Shown here: positions 17,513 to 27,586 of the stretch, in pieces | Layout: every line of letters starts with the position of its first letter | Numbering within the stretch: the stretch's first letter is position 1 | DNA from: Streptococcus oralis | GTDB lineage: Bacteria; Bacillota; Bacilli; Lactobacillales; Streptococcaceae | Length of the DNA: 64,000 nucleotides | Direction: 5' to 3' | Assembly (NCBI RefSeq): GCF_021497885.1 | Contig: NZ_CP046523.1 | Coordinates: 1,531,501-1,595,500 of the forward strand | Translations under genes and position numbers: made by a program | Notes under the pieces: model-generated | Told to the model about the DNA's origin: nothing | Database searches by the model: none | The model's input: only the letters and a program-made list of their open reading frames with translations

Positions 17513-17842
17513 ATGACAGATACAGACCCTATCAAAAGAGCTCAGACTTTGATTACTGACTTAAACAAAGCCTACCAAGCATGCAAACAGACAACCGCTG
17601 ACGACGTCCGCTTTCAGGAGCAATTAAACTCTATTCTTGGCTTTCTAGCCAAGGCTGAGACAGTGGATAATCAATTCTTGATTGAATTGGAAAAATTTTA
17701 CCAAACTTCCAGTCTTCTCATGGGACTCAGCGCTCTTGATCCAGATGCTCCTACTCGCGCCGCTTGGCGGGCCTATGACCGCTTCCACTTTGACCAAGTC
17801 AAAACCAAGTTAATACTCAATAAAAATCAAAGAGCAAACTAG
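17513..17842 (+). CDS. blpT: BlpT, conserved blp-locus protein
   Basis: A 109-residue protein of unknown function found at the edge of blp loci. It has no signal peptide or membrane helix and is mostly helical. AAGGAGGAATCATC precedes the ATG. Its last ten or so residues (about LNKNQRAN) are read from the end of a BOX element that begins at 17813, so this C-terminus may differ from the ancestral one. The bulk of the protein is intact. Confidence 0.88.
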   Translation: MTDTDPIKRAQTLITDLNKAYQACKQTTADDVRFQEQLNSILGFLAKAETVDNQFLIELEKFYQTSSLLMGLSALDPDAPTRAAWRAYDRFHFDQVKTKLILNKNQRAN

Positions 17843-17917
17843 GAAGCGAGTCGCAGGCTGTACTTGAGTACGGCAAGACGAAGCTGACGTGGTTTGAATT
17901 TGATTTTTGAAGAGTAT
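17813..17917. repeat. BOX element (boxA/boxC, no boxB)
   Basis: Starts ATACTCAATAAAAATCAAAG, contains TACGGCAAGACGAAGCTGACG (close to the core used for BOX typing primers) split here over positions 17869-17889, and ends GAAGAGTAT. About 105 bases, consistent with a boxA-boxC element. It overlaps the last 30 bases of blpT. Confidence 0.85.
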
Positions 17918-17952
17918 AAGTCTCTACGGACCAACCATTATCCTGTAGTACC

Positions 17953-17992
17953 TAAAAAGAAGCTGAGACAAACTGAACTCAACTTCTTTTTT
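17953..17992. terminator. Two-way terminator between blpT and ecsB
   Basis: AAAAAGAAG-C-TGAG pairs with CTCA-A-CTTCTTTTT (one mismatch) with A/T runs on both sides; serves ecsB on the minus strand and blpT on the plus strand. Confidence 0.75.
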
Positions 17993-18010
17993 AGTGTCAT
18001 ATAAGTAATG

Positions 18011-19060
18011 TTAGTCCTGCATTTGACGTTTTACCTGATAAGGCAAATACAAGACTTGTAAAACCAAACCTGCACCCAGCAAAGCTAAAAGGGCCAGTTT
18101 TTCTTGGAAGGTAATCAACCCGACAACTAATTCCACAAGTAAAACAAAACTGGTCAATCCTCTGACTACTGCCTGCAAGCCTTTTTCCTTTTGCCCCTTG
18201 TCCAGTGGAAAGAGCTGGGTCAAGTACTGGTAGTCAAAAGCGTGATAGAGAGCCAGCAATTGGAAAAGCAAGAGGTAGTTAAACAGGACAACCACTGCTG
18301 TCGCTATCCAAGACTGCTCGATAAAAACCTGCGCCAGTATGGAAAGTAAGAGAAGACGGAGACTGAGGGCAAAGAGGTCTCCATTCCGCAGATAAGAACG
18401 AAGATAGAGATTTTGCCAGATCCTCCCAGGCACCTTTTGAACCGTCTTTAGGAGGAAATCCAAATAAGCGCGACGCTTGACGCTGTTTGAAACGCCCTTG
18501 ACCCGAGTAAAGAGGGCAAAGAAACGAAGCAAGACTTGCTTGCGCTTGCTTTCTTGGGCAATGACATAATCCCAGTCCAGTCCAGTTTCAGTGAAAAATT
18601 TGCTGGCTTTTTGGCGAAAGAGGAGGTATTTCCCAGTCCCCAATAAAAGCACATAGACGAGAAAGACTGGCAAGCCATAGCCCATGGCTAAAAACAAGGG
18701 TGCAAACAAGAGTAAAAAGAGAGTTTGAACAATTGTCCAGAAAACCAATGAACGCGACGTCTGTCCTTTGAGGTACAACTTAACCTCCTCTTCACTGACT
18801 AAGAGAAAGAGCTTGTCAGGTACTTCTATGTAAGTCGCGATTTCTCCCCAAGCCAAAAGCAAGGCAGATACAATTCCCAAAAACAAGAGGATGGGCCAAT
18901 GATTTGCAGGAAAATCTTGCAAGAGTTGACTGTACTGGTAGGCTAGAAAACCGATGAGAACCAGCAGGAACAAGACAAAGTGGTCATTGAGAACATAGCG
19001 CAGATAACCAAGACACTCCTTACGAAAAGCCTGCTTTCTCTTTAAAAACAAGTCTTTCAT
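18011..19060 (-). CDS. ecsB: EcsB-like ABC transporter permease
   Basis: A 349-residue membrane protein with several hydrophobic helices in two clusters (about 30-140 and 225-345) separated by a basic cytoplasmic stretch (KRKQVLLRFFALFTRVKG). It belongs to the EcsB/ABC-2-related family. Start overlaps the ecsA stop by four bases. Ecs affects secretion and processing of exported proteins in Firmicutes; its substrate is unknown. Same order as next to the pneumococcal blp locus. Confidence 0.88.
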   Translation of the reverse strand: MKDLFLKRKQAFRKECLGYLRYVLNDHFVLFLLVLIGFLAYQYSQLLQDFPANHWPILLFLGIVSALLLAWGEIATYIEVPDKLFLLVSEEEVKLYLKGQTSRSLVFWTIVQTLFLLLFAPLFLAMGYGLPVFLVYVLLLGTGKYLLFRQKASKFFTETGLDWDYVIAQESKRKQVLLRFFALFTRVKGVSNSVKRRAYLDFLLKTVQKVPGRIWQNLYLRSYLRNGDLFALSLRLLLLSILAQVFIEQSWIATAVVVLFNYLLLFQLLALYHAFDYQYLTQLFPLDKGQKEKGLQAVVRGLTSFVLLVELVVGLITFQEKLALLALLGAGLVLQVLYLPYQVKRQMQD

Positions 19061-19788
19061 AGCTCCTCCTCTTTGGTCAGAGCCAAGTAAATATCATTCA
19101 AACTCGCTTCAGGCATGTCAAAGGCTTCGCGGAGTTGCTGGAGGTTCCCCTGAGCCCGCACCTCTCCCTTGTGGAGAATGACAAAGGTGTCACACATCTT
19201 TTCCGCCGAATCCAGCACGTGGGTACTCATGAGGATGGACTTGCCTTTTTGCTTTTCTACTTCTAGAAGCTGAATCAAGTCGGCAATCGCCAAGGGATCG
19301 AGACCAAGAAAAGGCTCATCAACGATGAAAAGGCTCGGATCTACGACAAAAGCACAGATAATCATGACCTTCTGCTTCATCCCTTTGGAAAAATGCACAG
19401 GAAACCAATCTAATTTTTGATCCAAACGAAACATTTTTAACAAAGATTCTACTCGCTCAAAAGCCGCTTTTTGCTCAATACCATAGGCCATAGCCACCGT
19501 CTCGATATGCTCTCTAAGAGTCAATTCCTCATACAAGCTAGGCGTTTCTGGGATGTAGCCAATCTGCTTGCGGTAATTGGTCGCATCTTCTCGCAGGGTT
19601 AGACCATTAATCTTGATTTCCCCACTATAAGGTGTCAAAAGACCGATAATCTCATTGATCGTCGTTGATTTCCCAGCACCGTTGAGACCAATCAAACCGA
19701 CTAACTGCCCACTTTCAACTGTAAAGGACACATCTTTCAAGACAGGGACGTGAACATAGCCTCCTGTCAGGTTTTTAATTTCTAACAT
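19057..19788 (-). CDS. ecsA: EcsA-like ABC transporter ATP-binding protein
   Basis: A 243-residue ATPase with Walker A GLNGAGKST, a Q-loop region IPETPSLYEELT, a signature-type stretch FSKGMKQK, and Walker B FIVDEPFLGLD. It pairs with the EcsB-like permease encoded by the overlapping next gene. Transcription probably starts from the TATAAT-like element at 19825-19820. Confidence 0.92.
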   Translation of the reverse strand: MLEIKNLTGGYVHVPVLKDVSFTVESGQLVGLIGLNGAGKSTTINEIIGLLTPYSGEIKINGLTLREDATNYRKQIGYIPETPSLYEELTLREHIETVAMAYGIEQKAAFERVESLLKMFRLDQKLDWFPVHFSKGMKQKVMIICAFVVDPSLFIVDEPFLGLDPLAIADLIQLLEVEKQKGKSILMSTHVLDSAEKMCDTFVILHKGEVRAQGNLQQLREAFDMPEASLNDIYLALTKEEEL

Positions 19789-19805
19789 ATTTTCTCCGAA
19801 TCTGG

Positions 19806-19825
19806 TATAATGTAGCTATATTATA
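19806..19825. promoter_or_regulatory. Facing promoters of hit (+) and ecsA (-)
   Basis: Plus strand extended -10 TGGTATAAT (TATAAT at 19806-19811) for hit; minus strand TGATATAAT (19825-19820) for ecsA. Each -10 lies near the other's start site, so the two promoters overlap and could compete. Confidence 0.6.
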
Positions 19826-19855
19826 TCAAAATTCAATACAGTAGAGGTGGATTTT

Positions 19856-20266
19856 ATGTCAGATTGCATTTTTTGTAAGATCATTGCAGGGGAGATTCCT
19901 GCTTCAAAAGTATACGAGGATGAGCAGGTTCTTGCCTTTCTTGATATTTCTCAAGTAACACCTGGACACACCTTGGTCGTACCAAAAGAGCACTACCGCA
20001 ATCTTTTGGAGATGGATGCTACCAGCGCTAGCCAACTCTTTGCCAAAGTACCAACAGTGGCTCAAAAAGTTATGAAGGCTACCAAGGCTGTCGGCATGAA
20101 TATCATTGCCAACTGCGAGGATATCGCTGGTCAAACGGTCTTTCATACCCACGTGCACCTCGTTCCTCGCTACAGTGCAGAAGATGACCTTAAGATTGAC
20201 TTTATCGCCCACGAACCTGACTTTGACAAACTTGCCCAAGTCGCTGAAACTATTAGAAATACCTAA
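19856..20266 (+). CDS. hit: HIT-family nucleotide-binding hydrolase
   Basis: A 136-residue histidine-triad protein. CIFCKIIAGEIPASKVYED is its N-terminal signature with a Zn-binding Cys pair, and HTHVHLVPR the catalytic triad. The family hydrolyses nucleoside phosphoramidates or dinucleotides. ATG at 19856 is preferred over GTG at 19847, which lies within the ribosome-binding sequence AGAGGTGG. Followed 10 bases later by the small coiled-coil gene. Confidence 0.93.
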   Translation: MSDCIFCKIIAGEIPASKVYEDEQVLAFLDISQVTPGHTLVVPKEHYRNLLEMDATSASQLFAKVPTVAQKVMKATKAVGMNIIANCEDIAGQTVFHTHVHLVPRYSAEDDLKIDFIAHEPDFDKLAQVAETIRNT

Positions 20267-20275
20267 GGAGATGCC

Positions 20276-20554
20276 ATGAAACTATCCAATCTATTGCTAT
20301 TTGCAGGAGCTGCAGCTGGAAGTTATTTTGTCGTAAAAAATCGCCAAGCCATCACAGAGGAGTTGCTGGATACTAGCGACCGTGTCGAGGCCATCAAGGA
20401 GGACTTGGATGTCATTCAAAACAGCCTGCAAATCATCGACCAACAAAAAGCCCTCATCAAGGAATACCAAAAAGACTTGACCTACAAGTTCAAAGTCTTG
20501 GAAAAAGATTTCCAAACCAGAATGGCGGTCCTCCAAGAAGAAAAACAAGAATAA
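20276..20554 (+). CDS. Small membrane-anchored coiled-coil protein
   Basis: A 92-residue protein with a short N-terminal hydrophobic anchor (LSNLLLFAGAAAGSYFVV) followed by a charged helix with heptad-like pattern up to the C-terminus. The arrangement resembles YtxH-type envelope proteins, though I cannot name it. GGAG precedes the ATG. It is probably co-transcribed with hit. Confidence 0.75.
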   Translation: MKLSNLLLFAGAAAGSYFVVKNRQAITEELLDTSDRVEAIKEDLDVIQNSLQIIDQQKALIKEYQKDLTYKFKVLEKDFQTRMAVLQEEKQE

Positions 20555-20617
20555 GAAAGCCTCCAACTTTCCTTAAATCCATTTTGGGTTACTAAATTCG
20601 AACAGAAAAGGGAGGGA

Positions 20618-21277
20618 ATGAAAGTGAAACAGTTTTTAAAAGTTCTAGCGAAGGTCCTCGCGATCCCTTGTGGCTGCCTTAGCCTTTTTACAGTCCTGGC
20701 ATTTCTAGTACTGTTTTTTGCTTTCAGAGCCTCACCGATTGACATTCACAAGGGAAATAACGCCCTCAAACAAATCTTTATCTCCCTTGACCTCCCTCCC
20801 GAGAAAGTAAAATCAAATGGACACTATGAATTCGAGGGTGGAGGCTTACATTTTTATGTTACTTTCTCAGATGAGGTTGTCAATAGCCACCCCGTCCTAA
20901 AAGAAAGTCCAAAACTCACCAAAAACCGACTTGAAGTCTATGTCCTAAACACAGGAGATATTTCCTACCACTCAGTAGAAGACAACTTATTCAATCATGG
21001 TTTATTGCAATTTTTAGAGAAAGAAAGCGAGAAGTATCTCCAAGAAATCGGAAAGAAATTTAATCCCAATTACTCAATTCTCTTTTGGAATGATCAGGAA
21101 AGTCTAAAAAAGGGAATTACATTCTATGAAAAAGCTTTGACCTTGGTGGATATTCAGGATAATTCAGCGATCAAACACATTGATACCATCACCGTTAAGC
21201 CAGGCAAAGAAGCGGAAATCAAGCAACTCATCCAAGAGATGGATGCAGCTGGCTTGCTCACTCAAAAGTATAAATAG
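20618..21277 (+). CDS. Uncharacterised membrane-anchored protein
   Basis: A 219-residue protein. One membrane helix (about residues 13-35) anchors an extracellular domain that I do not recognise; charged and aromatic residues are mixed, as in a folded domain. AGGGAGGGA precedes the ATG by a few bases. A conserved gene at this location, just before dnaJ, exists in pneumococci (from memory). Ends before the shared terminator. Confidence 0.72.
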   Translation: MKVKQFLKVLAKVLAIPCGCLSLFTVLAFLVLFFAFRASPIDIHKGNNALKQIFISLDLPPEKVKSNGHYEFEGGGLHFYVTFSDEVVNSHPVLKESPKLTKNRLEVYVLNTGDISYHSVEDNLFNHGLLQFLEKESEKYLQEIGKKFNPNYSILFWNDQESLKKGITFYEKALTLVDIQDNSAIKHIDTITVKPGKEAEIKQLIQEMDAAGLLTQKYK

Positions 21278-21329
21278 TAGGCTAACTGGAAAACGATTTT
21301 TCGACGCTAAATTTTCAAAAATAACATAA

Positions 21330-21353
21330 AAAAAGAGCCAATCGGCTCTTTTT
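21330..21353. terminator. Two-way terminator between the uncharacterised gene and dnaJ
   Basis: AAAAAGAGCC pairs perfectly with GGCTCTTTTT around AATC; A and T runs lie on both sides, ending both converging genes. Confidence 0.92.
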
Positions 21354-21356
21354 GCT

Positions 21357-22493
21357 TTATTCTCCTTCAAAGGCATCTTTTATATGGTCAAAGAAACCTT
21401 TTTTCTTTGGATTGACTTTCAAGTCACCTGCAGCTGCGAATTCTTTAAGCGCAGCTTTTTGACGATCATTCAAACCTGTCGGAGTCACGACATTAACTGT
21501 AACGTATTGGTCACCAACGGCACCACCACGAAGGCTTGGTGCTCCCTTGCCGCGTAGGCGGAATTTCTTGCCAGTCTGAGTGCCTTCTGGAATGACCAAT
21601 TCGACAGCACCGTGCACAGTTGGAATTTCTACAGTGTCTCCAAGAGCTGCTTGGACGATGTTAAGATTTAATTTGTAGAAAATAGTTGTTCCTTCACGTT
21701 CAAACTTATCACTGGCTTCAACTGAAACCACCACGTACAAGTCCCCGTAAGGTCCACCGTTAAATCCTGCTTCACCTTGACCCGCTAGGCGGATTTGTTG
21801 ACCAGTTTCCACACCGGCAGGGATTTTTACATGTACGCTATGAGCTTGTTTTTCATGACCTGTTCCGTGACATGTAGTACATGGATCTTTAATTTCTTTT
21901 CCACGTCCATGACAGACATCACAGGTTACTTGGCGACGCATCATACCAAGAGGAGTCTGCGTATCAACGTTAATGACACCAGCACCATGACAGCGTCCAC
22001 AAGTGACTGGACTTGTTCCTGGTTTAGCACCAGACCCGTTACAGGTACGACAGCTTGCTTCACGGTTGTATTTAACTTCTTTTTCCGTTCCGAAGATGGC
22101 TTCTTCAAAAGTCAAATTCACACGATACTGGAGGTCGTCACCTTGACGAGGAGCGTTTGGATTGCGCGAAGCTCCGCCTCCTCCGAAAAAACTTGAGAAG
22201 ATATCTTCAAAACCACCGAAGCCACCTGCTCCGTCAAAGCCACCGAAACCACCAGCACCACCAAAGCCACCGTTGGCACCCGCAGCACCATATTGGTCGT
22301 AGGTTGCACGTTTTTGGTCATCACTCAAAGTCTCATAGGCTTCTTGAACTTCCTTGTATTTTTCCTCAGCACCAGGCTCCTTGTTGATATCTGGGTGGTA
22401 TTTTTTGGAAAGCTTACGATAAGCCTTTTTGATCTCGTCTGCCGAAGCGTTTTTTGACACCCCCAGACGATCATAAAATTCAGTATTGTTCAT
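21357..22493 (-). CDS. dnaJ: Chaperone DnaJ (Hsp40)
   Basis: A 378-residue co-chaperone stimulating DnaK's ATPase. The J domain has HPD in [11 protein letters not shown]; a G/F-rich linker follows at about 70-115. The four zinc-binding CxxCxGxG repeats ([32 protein letters not shown]) are complete, and the C-terminal substrate-binding region is normal. It is separated from dnaK by a small orphan gene and a structured 320-base gap. Confidence 0.98.
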   Translation of the reverse strand: MNNTEFYDRLGVSKNASADEIKKAYRKLSKKYHPDINKEPGAEEKYKEVQEAYETLSDDQKRATYDQYGAAGANGGFGGAGGFGGFDGAGGFGGFEDIFSSFFGGGGASRNPNAPRQGDDLQYRVNLTFEEAIFGTEKEVKYNREASCRTCNGSGAKPGTSPVTCGRCHGAGVINVDTQTPLGMMRRQVTCDVCHGRGKEIKDPCTTCHGTGHEKQAHSVHVKIPAGVETGQQIRLAGQGEAGFNGGPYGDLYVVVSVEASDKFEREGTTIFYKLNLNIVQAALGDTVEIPTVHGAVELVIPEGTQTGKKFRLRGKGAPSLRGGAVGDQYVTVNVVTPTGLNDRQKAALKEFAAAGDLKVNPKKKGFFDHIKDAFEGE

Positions 22494-22733
22494 AATTCAA
22501 GATACAAAGGGCGTCAAACGGACACAGCCAAAATAGGAGTTTTGACGACGGACGCGTGCGTCCTAGAAAAAACTATCTTTTTGGCACAGTCCGTAGCCCG
22601 TGTTCAGTTGCGAACACCTTTGTTCCTTTCTATTGATATTGCGAATCAAACCTCGATTTAGGTCGGGTTCAATTCCTTTCTTTTATATTGATGAGACAAA
22701 CCACAAACAAATCAGGCAAGTCCCTTTTTACCG
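22494..22733 (-). other. Structured, gene-free leader region upstream of dnaJ
   Basis: No gene seen. Several inverted repeats: GGACGC/GCGTCC (a 14-base near-perfect palindrome, 22550-22563), GTGTTC/GAACAC around a 6-base loop (about 22600-22617), and GGAC...GCCAAAA with TTTTGGC...GTCC flanking the palindrome. This may be a folded dnaJ leader, a processing site or a decayed repeat element. Confidence 0.45.
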
Positions 22734-22762
22734 AAAAACAGAGGCTGGGTTGCAACCTCTGT
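22734..22762 (-). terminator. Terminator after the orphan gene
   Basis: Minus strand ACAGAGG pairs with CCTCTGT around an 11-base loop, followed by TTTTTC. This would end most transcripts coming from dnaK and the orphan gene, so dnaJ may need its own promoter. Confidence 0.75.
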
Positions 22763-22814
22763 GGTTAGATTATTCTATAGTAGAATGTTAAATCTTCTTT
22801 GAATTAATTCAATT

Positions 22815-23135
22815 TTATATTACTTTTTGAATTTCATAATAACTTGCAACTGCTACCGCAATTACATCATTACGATTATCCTCAAAATTAATTTCTCTAT
22901 TGATAGGTCCCTCATCTCCAGATGATTTTGTTTTTCTCAATAAACCCGAGTGTAAAGTAGCTTCCCCATGAAATTTCACCCGAGTAACATCATTATTTTT
23001 ATCTTCATAAATTTCTAAGAACTTTCTACCTTTAGTTACTGTGGGCGCATACAGAGAAACGTACGCATCATTAATCTTTTTCTCAAACTTTAAAGTTCCA
23101 TCCTGTAATAAATCAATTAAATCATTAACTTTCAT
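22815..23135 (-). CDS. Orphan hypothetical protein between dnaK and dnaJ
   Basis: A 106-residue soluble protein with no signal peptide or membrane helix and no motif I recognise. Its base composition is more AT-rich than dnaK and dnaJ. The start MKVNDLIDLLQDG has only a weak AAGGGG-type ribosome-binding site. It lies inside a cluster that is otherwise chaperone-only, and a terminator follows it. It could be accessory DNA inserted into the heat-shock operon. Confidence 0.7.
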   Translation of the reverse strand: MKVNDLIDLLQDGTLKFEKKINDAYVSLYAPTVTKGRKFLEIYEDKNNDVTRVKFHGEATLHSGLLRKTKSSGDEGPINREINFEDNRNDVIAVAVASYYEIQKVI

Positions 23136-23187
23136 TTAATACCCCTTAATATACAAGAGTTAGTTGTAACATATCCACTGAATTATC

Positions 23188-25023
<1,836 letters not shown>

Positions 25024-25061
25024 TTAAATTTTATATTCTTTCTTTTTGATATTTCCCTTAA

Positions 25062-25205
25062 GTGGTGGGGACGTGAGCAACTCCCTTCGGGATTTCATCA
25101 CTTATTTTTGAGCCAATTGTCTCAAAAATCCCCTGTTTCAGTAGCACACGCTACTGAAACTTTCACCACGGCGGGCAACATCTTCCTTGCAAGCCTCCAG
25201 CTTGC
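25062..25205 (-). repeat. Nested inverted-repeat element between grpE and dnaK
   Basis: Outer GTGGTG (25062-25067) pairs with CACCAC (25164-25169). Inside, GGGATTT pairs with AAATCCC (25089-25095, 25126-25132) enclosing ATTTTTGAG/CTCAAAAAT (25104-25112, 25121-25129). A perfect 11-base stem GTTTCAGTAGC/GCTACTGAAAC has loop ACAC (25135-25160). A further GCAAGC/GCTTGC hairpin lies at 25189-25205. Such order is too regular for chance; it may be a folded mRNA linker or a small mobile repeat. Confidence 0.75.
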
Positions 25206-25280
25206 TTTTTATCTTTCTTCATAGTTTATTGTCGTTTCGGACAAGTTTTCTATTATGTATGTTGCAACCGTCAGAATTGC

Positions 25281-25796
25281 CTAATTATATACCACTACCA
25301 TGGCTGGTCTTAGGATGCGGTCATGGAGTTTGTAGCCTTTTTGGAAGACTTGGGCGATGGTATCCGCTGGATGTTCATCGTCTGCTGGGAGAGTTTGGAT
25401 TGCCATGTGGTAGTTATGGTCAAATTCGCCGTCAGCTGCGATTTCTTCGATTCCTTCTTCTTTCAAGGCATGTACCAAACTTTCTTGGACCATTTCCAAT
25501 CCCTTTTTGACATCTTCTGTCAAACCTTCAACGGCTAGGGCGCGTTCGAGGTTATCCAAGGACGGTAGGATTGCTTTTCCTAGGTCTTGGCTACGATAGC
25601 GTTGTAAGAGTTGACGTTCTTCATTGGCACGGCGTTGGATGTTTTGCATTTCTGCATGAGCACGAAGGTATTTATTTTCAAACTCATCCGCGCGTTCATT
25701 TGCCAAGTCTAATTCCGACTTTTCAGGAGTTGTTTCTTCAGTTGTTTCAACAACTTCCTCTTCTTTTACTTCTTCGTTTTTTATTTCCTCAGACAT
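25281..25796 (-). CDS. grpE: Nucleotide exchange factor GrpE
   Basis: A 171-residue co-chaperone for DnaK. The acidic, disordered N-terminus ([14 protein letters not shown]) leads to a long coiled coil and a C-terminal beta domain with [20 protein letters not shown] and [16 protein letters not shown]. The start is MSEEIK at 25796, ten bases after AGGAGG; an upstream in-frame ATG (giving 14 extra basic residues) is less likely. Second gene of the hrcA operon. Confidence 0.97.
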   Translation of the reverse strand: MSEEIKNEEVKEEEVVETTEETTPEKSELDLANERADEFENKYLRAHAEMQNIQRRANEERQLLQRYRSQDLGKAILPSLDNLERALAVEGLTEDVKKGLEMVQESLVHALKEEGIEEIAADGEFDHNYHMAIQTLPADDEHPADTIAQVFQKGYKLHDRILRPAMVVVYN

Positions 25797-25834
25797 TTTT
25801 CGCCTCCTTTTTAGGAATTTATGTAATTTCATGT

Positions 25835-26869
25835 TCAACTCACCTCATAATGATTACTACTCAAATAGCGGTAGAAATCTGTGAGTTTCATAGTTAGTAC
25901 TCGATTGACAACATTGAGTTGATTAACCAATTGCTGGTAATCCAGATTAACCGGACCGATAATCGCCAGAATTCCAAATCCTCGATAAGGGATGAGGAAT
26001 TTACTGCTAATCACTGCTAGGTTAGCTAGACAGGATTCCTGACTGTCTGCAACACGAACATTTTGCATCTGATCTTCATGCAGACCCTCACGAATCTCTA
26101 GAGCCACCTTCTGTGGTTGATCAAAGAACTGATAGGATGCTAGATTGGCAAAATTCAAGAGATTGACCTTGCCCGCCACCACAAGGTTTTCATGAAACAT
26201 TTCCCTAAAGATATGTTCAAAGAGATCCATGACATTGTCCGTTGTTGTGAAGTAACGCTGGATAATCTGCGGAATCTCCGTCCGAATCTTGTAGTGAATA
26301 TCCAGAACGGTGTGACCGAGGAAACGTTCCTGAATGATGCTCTTCAGTTTCAGCAAGTCTTCCTGCAAGAAATTCCTTGGAATCAAAAACTGACTAGTAA
26401 CCGTTCGAGACTCGTCTAGGGTGAAAACTGCAAGAGCAGTGTGTTGTCCTAGAACGACAATATCGAAGGCCGTCAGGCGCTGTCTGCTTGGTTCAACATC
26501 CAGAGCCACTACCGTACAGCCACTTAAGTCTGTCAGTAGATTGGCAGCCTCTTGCAGAATATCCTCCAGTTTGAAGAATTCCTGATCAAAGGCTTTGACA
26601 ATCTCGTATACCTCATTTTCAGCCAGTCTGTCAAAATCCAGTGAGTGTTTCACATAGTACTGAAAACCAGCAATACTTGGCATCCGACCACTTGAAGTAT
26701 GAGCTTTCTCAAGCAAACCTTGCTTTTCTAGAGCCGCCATATCATTACGAATGGTAGCACTGCTAGAGTTGATAGACTCTTGCAAGGCTTTGGATCCGAC
26801 AGGTTCATGCGTTTTGGTAAAGATGTCAATAATCAGATTTAAAATATCCTGCTGACGTTCTGTAACCAT
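25835..26869 (-). CDS. hrcA: Heat-inducible repressor HrcA
   Basis: A 344-residue repressor of the class I heat-shock genes. The N-terminal winged helix includes [25 protein letters not shown]; the rest is the dimerization and insert domains with the C-terminal [18 protein letters not shown]. The ATG at 26869 follows GGAG; an upstream in-frame GTG would lie inside the CIRCE operator and is rejected. It controls its own operon through the two CIRCE sites. Confidence 0.97.
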   Translation of the reverse strand: MVTERQQDILNLIIDIFTKTHEPVGSKALQESINSSSATIRNDMAALEKQGLLEKAHTSSGRMPSIAGFQYYVKHSLDFDRLAENEVYEIVKAFDQEFFKLEDILQEAANLLTDLSGCTVVALDVEPSRQRLTAFDIVVLGQHTALAVFTLDESRTVTSQFLIPRNFLQEDLLKLKSIIQERFLGHTVLDIHYKIRTEIPQIIQRYFTTTDNVMDLFEHIFREMFHENLVVAGKVNLLNFANLASYQFFDQPQKVALEIREGLHEDQMQNVRVADSQESCLANLAVISSKFLIPYRGFGILAIIGPVNLDYQQLVNQLNVVNRVLTMKLTDFYRYLSSNHYEVS

Positions 26870-26895
26870 CTCATCACTCCTCTCTGTCTGATTAA

Positions 26896-26922
26896 TTAGC
26901 ACTCTATGTACACAAGTGCTAA
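26896..26922. promoter_or_regulatory. CIRCE operator, proximal, one mismatch
   Basis: TTAGCACTC-N9-AAGTGCTAA, one base off the consensus in the right arm. It lies between the -10 and the hrcA start and is the HrcA-binding site. Confidence 0.95.
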
Positions 26923-26933
26923 CTCATGGTTCT

Positions 26934-26961
26934 ATTATACACCCTTAGAAGAGAATGTCAA
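26934..26961 (-). promoter_or_regulatory. Promoter of the hrcA-grpE-dnaK operon
   Basis: Minus strand TTGACA (26961-26956), 16-base spacer, TATAAT (26939-26934): a consensus promoter held between two CIRCE elements. Confidence 0.93.
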
Positions 26962-26978
26962 GACAAAAACTCAAAAAA

Positions 26979-27005
26979 TTAGCACTCTTTTGCCGGGAGT
27001 GCTAA
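26979..27005. promoter_or_regulatory. CIRCE operator, distal, perfect
   Basis: TTAGCACTC-N9-GAGTGCTAA, matching the consensus fully, upstream of the -35. Confidence 0.97.
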
Positions 27006-27029
27006 AAATCAGTCTGAGGACCTAGAAAA

Positions 27030-27545
27030 TCATTTTACAATCTTAAGATATTTCTTTTTTAGTCTGTAAAAACTATAGATTAGATAAGAAATCATGAGAG
27101 CATATAGGGCAAAGATTACAAAGAAGGATTGAGAAAGGGTTTCTCGATATAGAACCAAACAAGCAAGTAAACCTCCTAAAAGAGCTGTTATACTAGCACG
27201 AAGCCTAAGAATCACCAGCGCCCATCTAAACTCAAGATCCTTGCAGAAAACCTCATCATCAGGAAGTAAATCAGAAACTGCTTTACGAAACACCAGAGAC
27301 GAGCCAGTCTCTACAAGTTCCCAACCACCGTCCTTCAGATTTCCTAGGTGATGATGATACTTTTTACTCAACTTTTTATCAAATACACGGTAAAGTACAT
27401 CTTCCGGTTGACACTCTTCAAAATAGAAAAAACCAAAACAACTAGTTCTATACCTCCAACCTTTCAAATGCATCTCATGTAAATATTCTTCTTCCTTGTC
27501 CAAATCAATAATAGTGAAAATTCGAAATTCTACTCTGCTATTCAT
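27030..27545 (-). CDS. DUF2812-type membrane protein
   Basis: A 171-residue protein. The N-terminal domain has the DUF2812-like pattern FTIIDLDKEEEYLHEMHLKGWRY...GFFYFEECQPEDVLYRV; two membrane helices follow (about 118-140 and 145-162). Function unknown. It is a diverged paralogue of the next gene upstream, 41 bases away, and part of a PadR-led unit. This module is common next to PadR-type regulators in Firmicutes. Confidence 0.78.
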   Translation of the reverse strand: MNSRVEFRIFTIIDLDKEEEYLHEMHLKGWRYRTSCFGFFYFEECQPEDVLYRVFDKKLSKKYHHHLGNLKDGGWELVETGSSLVFRKAVSDLLPDDEVFCKDLEFRWALVILRLRASITALLGGLLACLVLYRETLSQSFFVIFALYALMISYLIYSFYRLKKKYLKIVK

Positions 27546-27586
27546 TGTCTTACCCCAAAATTAGAAAACATGCCTGGTGTTATTTA

